NCBI GenBank assembly: GCA_910577415.1
Contig: CAJTLK010000034.1
Span: forward strand, 1-19,463
Length of the DNA: 19,463 nt
Origin: an uncultured Oscillospiraceae bacterium
GTDB lineage: Bacteria > Bacillota > Clostridia > Oscillospirales > Oscillospiraceae
Direction: 5' to 3'
The notes beneath the pieces are model-generated. The model was given only the letters and a program-made list of their open reading frames with translations, searched no databases and was not told where the DNA came from. The translations under genes were made by a program, and so were the position numbers. This document shows, one piece after another, positions 7,649 through 14,180 of this stretch (positions are counted from its first letter, which is position 1; each line of letters opens with the position of its first letter).

Positions 7649-7685
7649 AAAAGCTCCTCCGTCTCAAGGGACGGAGGAGCTTTTT
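7649..7685. terminator. Bidirectional intrinsic terminator
   Basis: AAAAGCTCCTCCGTC (7649-7663) pairs perfectly over 15 bases with 7670-7684 around a 6-base loop. A T-run follows on both strands. It lies between the stops of two convergent units, the ferritin-like gene (+) and the V-ATPase operon (-), and can end both. Confidence 0.93.
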
Positions 7686-7699
7686 ACGGATATTTCCTT

Positions 7700-8398
7700 T
7701 TATACCTCCGCAGTCGGCGCAAAGGTCTGCACCGAGCGTCTGTCCTGGCTTTGCCGCTCCTCGATGGCCTCCTTCAGGATCAGGTCCTTCACCTTCATCA
7801 GCCGGATGGTGGAGGCGCGCTCATTCTCATCCAGCTTCATGGTGATATACTTGATGGTCTCCTGCATCTGAGGTATTTTTACATACTCCAGAGCGTTGAC
7901 CCGGCGGCGGGTCTTTTCGATCTCCTGGGCCAAAAGCTGGGAGGTCTTCTCCACCTCAGCCAGGTGGAGCATATCCTGAAAAACCTCCCGCAGGGCCTCT
8001 ACCGCGTCGTCCAGCTCGCCGCTGGTGGCGGCGAAGCCGTAGGGAGCGGCTCCGCTGCCTCCCTGGTTGGTGTGGAACTGGTAAACGGGCACGTCCACCG
8101 ACATGATGTTTTTGAACTCCATCTCCAGCGACACTGTGGCGGTGGGGTAGAGGATGGCCTGTTCCAACATTTCGGGGGACATGACCGCCCCGGCGGCGGC
8201 AAAGGCGGTGTTGGCCCGCTCCAGGCCCTCCTCCACCTTTCGGCGCAGCGCGCGGTTTTCCCGCACCACGTCCATGAACTGCTTCATCAGCTCATCCCGC
8301 TTGTCCTTGAGGAGCTTATGGCCCCGGCTGGCAGTGCGCAACCGGGTCTTGAGCCGGGTCAGCTCCATGCGGGTGGGGTTTACATTCAGCACCGGCAT
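7700..8398 (-). CDS. ntpD: V-type ATPase subunit D (central shaft)
   Basis: Rotor shaft subunit of 232 residues that turns inside the A3B3 head. Typical marks are NPTRMELTRLKTRL at residues 7-20, GHKLLKDKRDEL at 26-37, and the C-terminal signature RVNALEYVKIPQMQETIKYI. Both ends are long helices that form the coiled-coil shaft, and the middle holds the short hairpin. It is slightly longer than many homologues (about 205-220), with a Gly/Ala-rich stretch QGGSGAAPYGFAATSG in the centre and an extra tail. It begins 3 bases after the B-subunit stop and is the last gene of the operon, followed by the bidirectional terminator. Confidence 0.96.
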   Translation of the reverse strand: MPVLNVNPTRMELTRLKTRLRTASRGHKLLKDKRDELMKQFMDVVRENRALRRKVEEGLERANTAFAAAGAVMSPEMLEQAILYPTATVSLEMEFKNIMSVDVPVYQFHTNQGGSGAAPYGFAATSGELDDAVEALREVFQDMLHLAEVEKTSQLLAQEIEKTRRRVNALEYVKIPQMQETIKYITMKLDENERASTIRLMKVKDLILKEAIEERQSQDRRSVQTFAPTAEV

Positions 8399-8401
8399 GG
8401 C

Positions 8402-9784
8402 TTACCCCTCTTTCTTGGGCAGGTACTTTTCGATGAACTCGGGCTTGATGCGCTTCAGCTCCGACTTGGGCAGAATGGACAGTAGCTCCCAGCCCAGGTC
8501 CATGGTCTCGATAATGCCCCGGTCAGTGTCGCTGCCCTGGGAGACATAGCGCTTTTCAAATTCATCGGCGAATTTGGCGTAGAGAAGGTCGGTGGGGCTG
8601 AGGGCCGCCTCGCCCAGAATGGACATCAGCTCCTTATTTTCCTTGCCGGTGGAATAAGCGGCAAAGAGCTGGTTCATTACCCCGGAATGGTCGGCCCGGG
8701 TCTTACCCTCGCCCACACCCTTGTCCTTCAGACGGCTCAGGGAGGGCAGCACATCGATAGGAGGGGTAACGCCCTTGCGGAACAGCTCCCGGCTCAGGAT
8801 GATCTGGCCCTCAGTGATATATCCCGTCAGGTCTGGGATGGGGTGGGTCTTGTCATCCTCAGGCATGGTTAGGATGGGGATCATGGTGATGGACCCCGGC
8901 TTGCCCACCTGCCGCCCCGCCCGCTCATACATAGTGGCCAGGTCGGTATAGAGATAGCCCGGGTAGCCACGGCGGCCCGGGACCTCCTTTTTGGCGGCAG
9001 ACACCTCACGGAGGGCCTCAGCGTAGTTGGTAATGTCGGTAAGGATGACCAACACGTGCATGTTCTTTTCAAAGGCCAGGTACTCCGCCGCCGTCAGGGC
9101 CATGCGGGGGGTGGAAATGCGCTCCACGGCGGGGTCGTTGGCCAGATTGGTAAAGAGCACCGTGCGGTCAATGGCACCGGTGCGCTTGAACTCCTCCACA
9201 AAGAAATTGGATTCCTCAAAGGTGATACCGATGGCGGCAAAGACCACGGCAAAGTTGGCCCCCTGGTCGCCCAGCACCTTAGCTTGACGGGCGATCTGGG
9301 CCGCCAGGGCGGCGTGGGGCAGGCCGGAGCCGGAGAAGATGGGCAGCTTTTGCCCACGGACCAAGGTATTCAGCCCGTCGATGGCGGAGATGCCGGTCTG
9401 GATGAACTCGTCGGGGTAGTCCCGGGCGGCGGGGTTCATGGGCAAGCCGTTGATGTCCCGGTATTCGTCGGGAAGAATGTCGGGTCCGCCATCGATAGGC
9501 TGTCCCATACCGTTGAAGACCCGGCCCAGCATCTCCCCGGACACCCCCAACTGCAGGGGATGGCCCAGAAAACGCACCTTGGACTCGGCCAGGTTGATAC
9601 CGGCGGAGGGTTCAAAGAGCTGGACCACGGCGGAATCGCCGTTGACCTCCAGCACCTTGCAGTGGCGCACCTCGCCGCCCGGCAGCTCGATCTCGCCCAG
9701 CTCGTCATAGGTGACGCCCTGGACGCGCCTGACCACCATCAGAGGGCCGTTGACCTCTTGGATCGTTTTATATTCCCGGATCAC
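8402..9784 (-). CDS. ntpB: V-type ATPase subunit B (regulatory nucleotide-binding)
   Basis: Non-catalytic head subunit of 460 residues, the usual family length. It has the beta-barrel N-terminus, then IFSGSGLPHAALAAQIARQAKV where catalytic subunits have a P-loop. It also has ITFEESNFF, the LTDITNYAEALREVSAAKKEVPGRRGYPGYLYTDLA stretch split over about 255-290, and LPSLSRLKDKG, whose Arg is the arginine finger that reaches the A-subunit site. It starts with GTG, and the A-subunit stop overlaps it as GTGA. The two head subunits, needed in equal number, are thus translationally coupled. Confidence 0.97.
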   Translation of the reverse strand: MIREYKTIQEVNGPLMVVRRVQGVTYDELGEIELPGGEVRHCKVLEVNGDSAVVQLFEPSAGINLAESKVRFLGHPLQLGVSGEMLGRVFNGMGQPIDGGPDILPDEYRDINGLPMNPAARDYPDEFIQTGISAIDGLNTLVRGQKLPIFSGSGLPHAALAAQIARQAKVLGDQGANFAVVFAAIGITFEESNFFVEEFKRTGAIDRTVLFTNLANDPAVERISTPRMALTAAEYLAFEKNMHVLVILTDITNYAEALREVSAAKKEVPGRRGYPGYLYTDLATMYERAGRQVGKPGSITMIPILTMPEDDKTHPIPDLTGYITEGQIILSRELFRKGVTPPIDVLPSLSRLKDKGVGEGKTRADHSGVMNQLFAAYSTGKENKELMSILGEAALSPTDLLYAKFADEFEKRYVSQGSDTDRGIIETMDLGWELLSILPKSELKRIKPEFIEKYLPKKEG

Positions 9785-11556
9785 AGCTCCTCGCCTCCCT
9801 TCTCCACGGCCATGCGGATCTGCTCAGCCATCTCCTCGGCCATGTCGGCGTAGACCGTAGGCATATCCGCGTCAGGCACGCTCTTGGCCCGGCCCATCCG
9901 CTCCCGGAAGGGTATTTCAAACAGATCGGTGGGCTTGGCCCCCTGGGCCACCGCCTCCCGGCAGAACTTGTCGTAGTCCAGGATCATGCCCAGCATCTTT
10001 TCCTGGCGCTCATAGCTGGAGTACCAGTCCACCTCCATAAAGCCGTTCTGCTGGAGGAAGTCCTCCCGGATCATCTTGGCGGTCTCCAGGGTGAGCTGGT
10101 CGGCGGGGGAGAGGGAATCCTTGCCCACCAGCTGGACGATCTCGTTGAGGCTGGCCTCCTCCTGAAGGATGGCCATGGCCTGGTTGCGGTTACGCATGAA
10201 CTCCTCACCCAGGTTCTCGTCATACCACGGCTTCAGGGAGTCCAGGTACAGAGAGTGGGAGGTGAGCCAGTTGATGGCGGGGAAGTGGCGGCGGTAGGCC
10301 AGGGAGGCGTCCAGGGCCCAGAAGACCTTGGTGATACGCATGGTGGCCTGACTCACCGGCTCAGAAAGGTCGCCGCCGGGAGGCGAGACCGCCCCGATGG
10401 CGGTGAGGGAACCCCGTCGCTCCTCGTCGCCGCCCAGACATTCCACCACGCCGGAGCGCTCATAGAACTGGCTCAGGCGGGAGGAAAGATAGGCGGGATA
10501 GCCTTCCTCGCCGGGCATTTCCTCCAGACGGCCCGACATCTCCCGGAGAGCCTCGGCCCAGCGGGAGGTGGAATCGGCGATAACGGCCACATCGTAGCCC
10601 ATGTCCCGGAAATACTCGGCGATGGTGATGCCAGTGTAGATAGACGCCTCACGGGCGGCCACAGGCATATCGGAGGTGTTGGCGATGAGCACGGTGCGCT
10701 TCATCAGCGGCTCGCCGTTGCGGGGGTCCACCAGCTCGGGGAACTCCCGGAGCACGTCAGTCATCTCGTTGCCCCGCTCGCCGCAGCCGATATAGATAAC
10801 GATGTCCACATCGGACCACTTAGCCATCTGGTGCTGCATGACGGTCTTGCCCGAGCCGAAGGGGCCGGGGATGGCCGCCGTGCCGCCCTTGGCCACCGGG
10901 AAAAAGGTGTCCACAATGCGCTGGCCGGAGAGCAGCGGGGTCTTGGGGGGATACTTGTGCTTATAGGGACGGCCCACACGGACGGGCCAGCGCTGCATCA
11001 TGCAAAGTTCATGCCGCTGTCCCTTGTCGTCCACCAGGATACCCACAGGGTCGGTAACGGTGTACTCCCCCGCCGTGATGGACAGGATGGTGCCGCTCAA
11101 ATGAGGGGGGAGCATGATCTTATGGAGAACGGATACGGTCTCCGGGACCGTTCCGATCACGTCGCCACCCACCACCTTGTCCCCGGACTTGACAGTGGGA
11201 GTAAACTCCCACTTTTTCTCCCGGCTCAGGCCGGGCAGCTCAATGCCACGGGTGATATTGGCTCCGGCCACCTTCATGATCTCCTCCAGTGGGCGCTGGA
11301 TGCCATCGTAGATATTCTCGATCATACCGGGACCCAGCTCCACGGAGAGGGGCGCGCCGGTAGTGACTACCTCGGCTCCGGGACCCAGGCCGGAGGTCTC
11401 CTCGTAGACCTGGATGGAGGCCGAGTCGCCGTTCATGGTCAATATCTCGCCGATGAGCCGCTTGGGACCCACCCGGACCACATCGGCCATGTCGGCGTCG
11501 GTCAGCCCAGTAGCCACCACCAGCGGGCCAGAGACCTTCACAACTTTTCCGCTCAA
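9781..11556 (-). CDS. ntpA: V-type ATPase subunit A (catalytic)
   Basis: Catalytic head subunit; with the start chosen here it has 591 residues, the normal family length. It has the N-terminal barrel (GKVVKVSGPLVVA), the bulge domain (about 115-185), the P-loop GPFGSGKT (231-238), the catalytic Glu in GCGERGNE (about 260) and DSTSRWAEALREMSGRLEEM split over 328-347. The reading frame stays open to 11688. That would add 44 residues translated through the palindromic repeat pair, and they resemble nothing in the family. The TTG at 11556 directly precedes the conserved SGKVVKVSGP start and has AGAAGG 8 bases upstream, so I take it as the start. The 128-base space before it is by far the largest inside the operon. 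Confidence 0.96.
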   Translation of the reverse strand: MSGKVVKVSGPLVVATGLTDADMADVVRVGPKRLIGEILTMNGDSASIQVYEETSGLGPGAEVVTTGAPLSVELGPGMIENIYDGIQRPLEEIMKVAGANITRGIELPGLSREKKWEFTPTVKSGDKVVGGDVIGTVPETVSVLHKIMLPPHLSGTILSITAGEYTVTDPVGILVDDKGQRHELCMMQRWPVRVGRPYKHKYPPKTPLLSGQRIVDTFFPVAKGGTAAIPGPFGSGKTVMQHQMAKWSDVDIVIYIGCGERGNEMTDVLREFPELVDPRNGEPLMKRTVLIANTSDMPVAAREASIYTGITIAEYFRDMGYDVAVIADSTSRWAEALREMSGRLEEMPGEEGYPAYLSSRLSQFYERSGVVECLGGDEERRGSLTAIGAVSPPGGDLSEPVSQATMRITKVFWALDASLAYRRHFPAINWLTSHSLYLDSLKPWYDENLGEEFMRNRNQAMAILQEEASLNEIVQLVGKDSLSPADQLTLETAKMIREDFLQQNGFMEVDWYSSYERQEKMLGMILDYDKFCREAVAQGAKPTDLFEIPFRERMGRAKSVPDADMPTVYADMAEEMAEQIRMAVEKGGEEL

Positions 11557-11604
11557 ATTTTCGACCTTCTTTCTGAAAAAGGTGAGTATATGCAAAATGA
11601 GATC

Positions 11605-11677
11605 ACGGGCGGGTTTGGAACCCGCCCCTACAAAGGGTAGGAAGTCTCTCTGTAGGGGCCGGTTCCAAACCGGCCCA
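11605..11677. repeat. Head-to-head pair of GTAGGGG palindromic repeats
   Basis: Two 27-base units (11606-11632 and 11651-11677) stand in inverted orientation around an 18-base spacer, with CCCCTACA and TGTAGGGG facing inward. Each unit is itself a 9-bp hairpin with a 3-base loop. The units match at 24 of 27 positions. Two of the three differences form a paired change (G-C in one stem, C-G in the other), which keeps the hairpin. The pair lies between the F and A genes. Similar short repeats occur in gut Clostridia genomes, from memory and not checked. No T-run follows, so it is not a standard terminator. Confidence 0.85.
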
Positions 11678-11684
11678 TCCTTTA

Positions 11685-11999
11685 TCACAAAATATCAGCT
11701 CCCACGGCACGCTCCACCGCGGTCTTCACGGCATCCATGCCGATACCCAGGGCGCCTTCCCTGCCGGGGATGAGGATGACCGCCGGAGTTACCGCGTCCT
11801 TGTAACGTCCCACGTCGGCAGCCATGCTTTTGGCAAAGCCCTCGGTAAGATAAATAATGGCGTAATTCTCCTTTGCCAGCCGGTGGAGGAGCAGCCTTGC
11901 CTCCTCCACTGTCTCGGCGGGGTAGACGTCCAGGCCCAGGGTGCGGAACCCCAGCACGCTGTCCCGGTCCCCAATGGCGGCGATCCTATACTCAGACAT
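11685..11999 (-). CDS. ntpG: V-type ATPase subunit F
   Basis: Small central-axle subunit of 104 residues (NtpG in the E. hirae naming, F in general V-ATPase naming). It binds subunit D and tunes the rotary motor. It shows the Rossmann-like start YRIAAIGDRDSVLGFRTLGLDVYP, the IIYLTEGFA strand-turn and PAVILIPGREG. An open frame continues upstream to 12128, but only the ATG at 11999 gives the conserved start; the rest is out-of-frame C-subunit sequence. It overlaps the end of the C-subunit gene by 8 bases. The palindromic repeat pair begins 8 bases after its stop. Confidence 0.94.
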   Translation of the reverse strand: MSEYRIAAIGDRDSVLGFRTLGLDVYPAETVEEARLLLHRLAKENYAIIYLTEGFAKSMAADVGRYKDAVTPAVILIPGREGALGIGMDAVKTAVERAVGADIL

Positions 12000-12978
12000 A
12001 GCACTCACGCAGCCTTTCCCGGATGATCTCCGCCCCCGCTCCCGCCTTTCGCAGGGACAGGATGGTGCGGATGGCGGTGGCCTCCGCCTCTCTGGCACAG
12101 AGATAGCCCACCACCGGTTCCTCTCCAAAGGGGACGCGCCTGGCCTGAGAGAGATAGGCCATCAGGGCGTTATCACAGGCACGCTCAAACTCGGTGAGGC
12201 TGCCTTCGCCGGACGCGGCGGCGTCCGCCCCTACTGCCGCGGCCTTCTCCAACTCGGCTGGAAAGAGCTTGCCCCACGCTTCCTTAGGCGCCTCGGCAAC
12301 GGTCTGCACATCCACGTTTCCGCCGGGGAGCAGGTCCCTTTCGATCTCCACCGGCGGCACGCCCATCCGAATGCAGCGCACGGCGGTACGAAGGTTCACT
12401 GTGTCCACCGACAGGCGGACGTACCCCCGGAGAAATTCGCTGCCGCACTCCGCCGCTGCGCCCGCCATTTCGGCGTAGCATGCCTTGTCCAGGATGAGGT
12501 CGCACTTTTGGGGGTCCTTTTCCTTTGCCAATGCCGTCTGGGCCTTGCTTATGGCGGTACGGAAGGTCTCGGAAAAGTCCTCCATGTCCCCCCGGTGGAA
12601 AGCCTCGGCCAGAAGGTCAGGCTCATACCGCCCCCCGGACATGAGCAGCCGCTTGGCGTTCTCGCCCAGGGCCTCCGCCTTCAGCAGGGCCTTGGCGTTG
12701 TGGTAATCGTATTTGATTTGAAAGACCTCTACCAGCCGGGGCTGGGGGACGGATCTAGCCAGGTCGGCAAAAACAGCCGCCCTGGCCTGGGAGAGCACCG
12801 CATTGACGGCGCTCTGGCTCAGGTCCTCTGGCTCGGCGTAACCGCACTCGGTAAGGACCTTCACCGCCTCCTCATCGGAACGGGCGTCCACCATCCGCTC
12901 CCGCCGCTCTTTGGTAAGCAGGGAGTTCTCCATGGCCCGGACACGGGCGGATATGGTGAGATAATCGGTGTCTTTCAC
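11992..12978 (-). CDS. ntpC: V-type ATPase subunit C (d-type, rotor cap)
   Basis: Subunit of 328 residues that sits on the membrane rotor ring and links it to the D/F shaft. It is all-helical with the family's start (DYLTISARVRAMENSLL), KYDYHNAKALLKAE, and LRTAVRCIRMG followed near the end by EFERACDNALMAYL and PVVGYLCAREAEATAIRTIL. It starts with GTG 9 bases after the E-subunit stop. Residues about 249-257 (VGADAAASG), just before the EFERACDNAL helix, are encoded by a copy of the GTAGGGG palindromic repeat. The insertion is in frame and lies at a probable loop between helices, so the protein should remain functional. Confidence 0.95.
   Translation of the reverse strand: MKDTDYLTISARVRAMENSLLTKERRERMVDARSDEEAVKVLTECGYAEPEDLSQSAVNAVLSQARAAVFADLARSVPQPRLVEVFQIKYDYHNAKALLKAEALGENAKRLLMSGGRYEPDLLAEAFHRGDMEDFSETFRTAISKAQTALAKEKDPQKCDLILDKACYAEMAGAAAECGSEFLRGYVRLSVDTVNLRTAVRCIRMGVPPVEIERDLLPGGNVDVQTVAEAPKEAWGKLFPAELEKAAAVGADAAASGEGSLTEFERACDNALMAYLSQARRVPFGEEPVVGYLCAREAEATAIRTILSLRKAGAGAEIIRERLRECYV
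12207..12234 (-). repeat. GTAGGGG palindromic repeat inside the C-subunit gene
   Basis: Read on the minus strand, GTAGGGG is followed by the palindrome CGGACGC-N4-GCGTCCG. It is the same head as the repeat pair at 11605-11677 with a different stem sequence. It lies wholly inside the coding frame and encodes about nine residues (VGADAAASG). It could be a chance GC-rich palindrome, but the shared 8-base head GTAGGGGC beside a 7-bp perfect stem speaks for the same repeat family. Confidence 0.6.
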
Positions 12979-12987
12979 AGCGCCCTC

Positions 12988-13677
12988 CTATTCCCCGAAG
13001 AGAAGCTGAGCCACCTGCCGCTCCAGCTCTGGCCGGGACAGCCGCACCAGAACGTCGAAGGCACAGTTGACCTCCACGCCGTCGCCGACGAGGATAAACC
13101 CGCCCCTGATATCCCTGGTCTCATCGGCCACAGTAAGCATGGCGGTGCCCTTTGCGATGGCGGTAACGGTGTTCACCGTGGTCTCCAGCACGGCGCCCAG
13201 CTTCCCCTGGGTGGCCGCCTCGGGCAGCTTGGGTGCCACGGCCTTGGCCAGCAGCTCATTGGCCCGGGCAGCCACCTTGGTACCAATTTTAGCCTTATCC
13301 GCCGGGGAGAAAATGAGTTCCTCCCGCCCGGTGGAGGAGGCTTTGACGCACAGCTTTGCCAGCAGCTCCACATACTCCTCCTGGGGGAGAGAGAGGAGCT
13401 TTTCCAGAGCGGCGTCAAATGCCTGGGAAAGCATCTCCTGCTTGGCCGAGAGAAGAAGTCTGCACCCCTCCATCTGGGCCATGCTGTCCAGCCGCTCCAG
13501 CCGCTCCTTTGCCGCCCGCTCTCCCTGAGCGAGGATGGCTCCACTCTCAGCCCGGGCCTTCTCCTCCCATGACTGGGTGATGGCGCGGGCCTGGGCCTTG
13601 CCCTCGCTCAGAATGGCGTCGGCCTGAGCCTGGGCGTCGGCGGCAATGCGGGCGGTGATCTTATCCAATCCGTTCAT
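12988..13677 (-). CDS. ntpE: V-type ATPase subunit E (peripheral stalk)
   Basis: Peripheral stalk subunit of 229 residues that pairs with the small H/G-type subunit and holds the head still. The N-terminal half is a long, very Ala/Glu/Lys-rich helix (residues about 5-100: AQAQADAILSEGKAQ and onward). The C-terminal globular half carries TRDIRGGFILVGDGVEVNCAFDVL split over about 185-210. The frame is open to 13701, but the ATG at 13677 has AAGGGGGG 7 bases upstream and gives the family's usual start. It begins 13 bases after the proteolipid gene. Confidence 0.94.
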   Translation of the reverse strand: MNGLDKITARIAADAQAQADAILSEGKAQARAITQSWEEKARAESGAILAQGERAAKERLERLDSMAQMEGCRLLLSAKQEMLSQAFDAALEKLLSLPQEEYVELLAKLCVKASSTGREELIFSPADKAKIGTKVAARANELLAKAVAPKLPEAATQGKLGAVLETTVNTVTAIAKGTAMLTVADETRDIRGGFILVGDGVEVNCAFDVLVRLSRPELERQVAQLLFGE

Positions 13678-13690
13678 GCCTGTGCCCCCC

Positions 13691-14179
13691 TTACAGGGCA
13701 TTCATCAGCAGCAGAATGGTCGCCAACAGGGAAAGGATGGCGTAAAACTCCACGATACCGCAGAGAATAATGCCCTTACTGGCCTCGTTGGGCTTCTTCG
13801 CCACAATGTTGATGGAGGCCGCCGCCACCCTCGCCTGGGCAATGGCGGAAAGGAAGCCGCCGATGGCAATGGGCAGACAGGAGCAGAAGACCACCATTCC
13901 CTGGGAAATGGTCAGGCTCACGATCCCGCCGGAGAATGCTCCCAGAGTAAACAGGACGAAGAACCAGGCAACGATACCGTAAAGGCCCTGTGTACCGGGA
14001 AGGACTTGCAAAATGAGGCACTTGGAAAAGTGCTCGGGAGTCTCGGAGACTACGCCGGCGGCAGCCTCGCCCACCATTCCGGTCCCCTTCGCGGAACCCA
14101 CGCAGCACAGAACCACCGCCAAAGCGGCTCCCAAAAAGGCCAGTCCCTGGCCGCCAAAGGTCTCAAACAGTACTTGCAT
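13691..14179 (-). CDS. ntpK: V-type ATPase subunit K (16-kDa proteolipid ring)
   Basis: Membrane rotor-ring subunit of 162 residues with four TM helices, two fused hairpins as in E. hirae NtpK. The first hairpin holds LPGTQGLYG (60-68); the second holds SAIAQARVAAASI and the ion-carrying Glu144 in ILCGIVEFYAIL. In E. hirae the Na+ ligands are Leu61, Thr64, Gln65, Gln110 and Glu139. The matching residues here are Leu60, Thr63, Gln64, Gln115 and Glu144, so Na+ rather than H+ is the likely ion. Only the second hairpin has the carboxylate, as in that family. It begins 1 base after the I-subunit stop with AGGAGG upstream, suiting the high copy number the ring needs. Confidence 0.96.
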   Translation of the reverse strand: MQVLFETFGGQGLAFLGAALAVVLCCVGSAKGTGMVGEAAAGVVSETPEHFSKCLILQVLPGTQGLYGIVAWFFVLFTLGAFSGGIVSLTISQGMVVFCSCLPIAIGGFLSAIAQARVAAASINIVAKKPNEASKGIILCGIVEFYAILSLLATILLLMNAL

Positions 14180-14180
14180 T

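Noticed and set aside
11574..11604. TATACT-like -10 box before the A-subunit gene on the minus strand
   Set aside because: No -35 is present at 16-18 bases, so an internal promoter is not supported.
10255..11640. Long plus-strand open frame opposite the A-subunit gene
   Set aside because: It lies antisense to a certain gene; its product is Gly/His-rich with no motif. High GC leaves antisense frames open by chance.
12000..12128. Upstream extension of the F-subunit gene
   Set aside because: It is out-of-frame C-subunit sequence; the conserved start is the ATG at 11999.
11941..13572. 543-codon plus-strand frame opposite the C and E genes
   Set aside because: It runs across two known genes and their gap in antisense, with low-complexity composition and no ribosome binding site.
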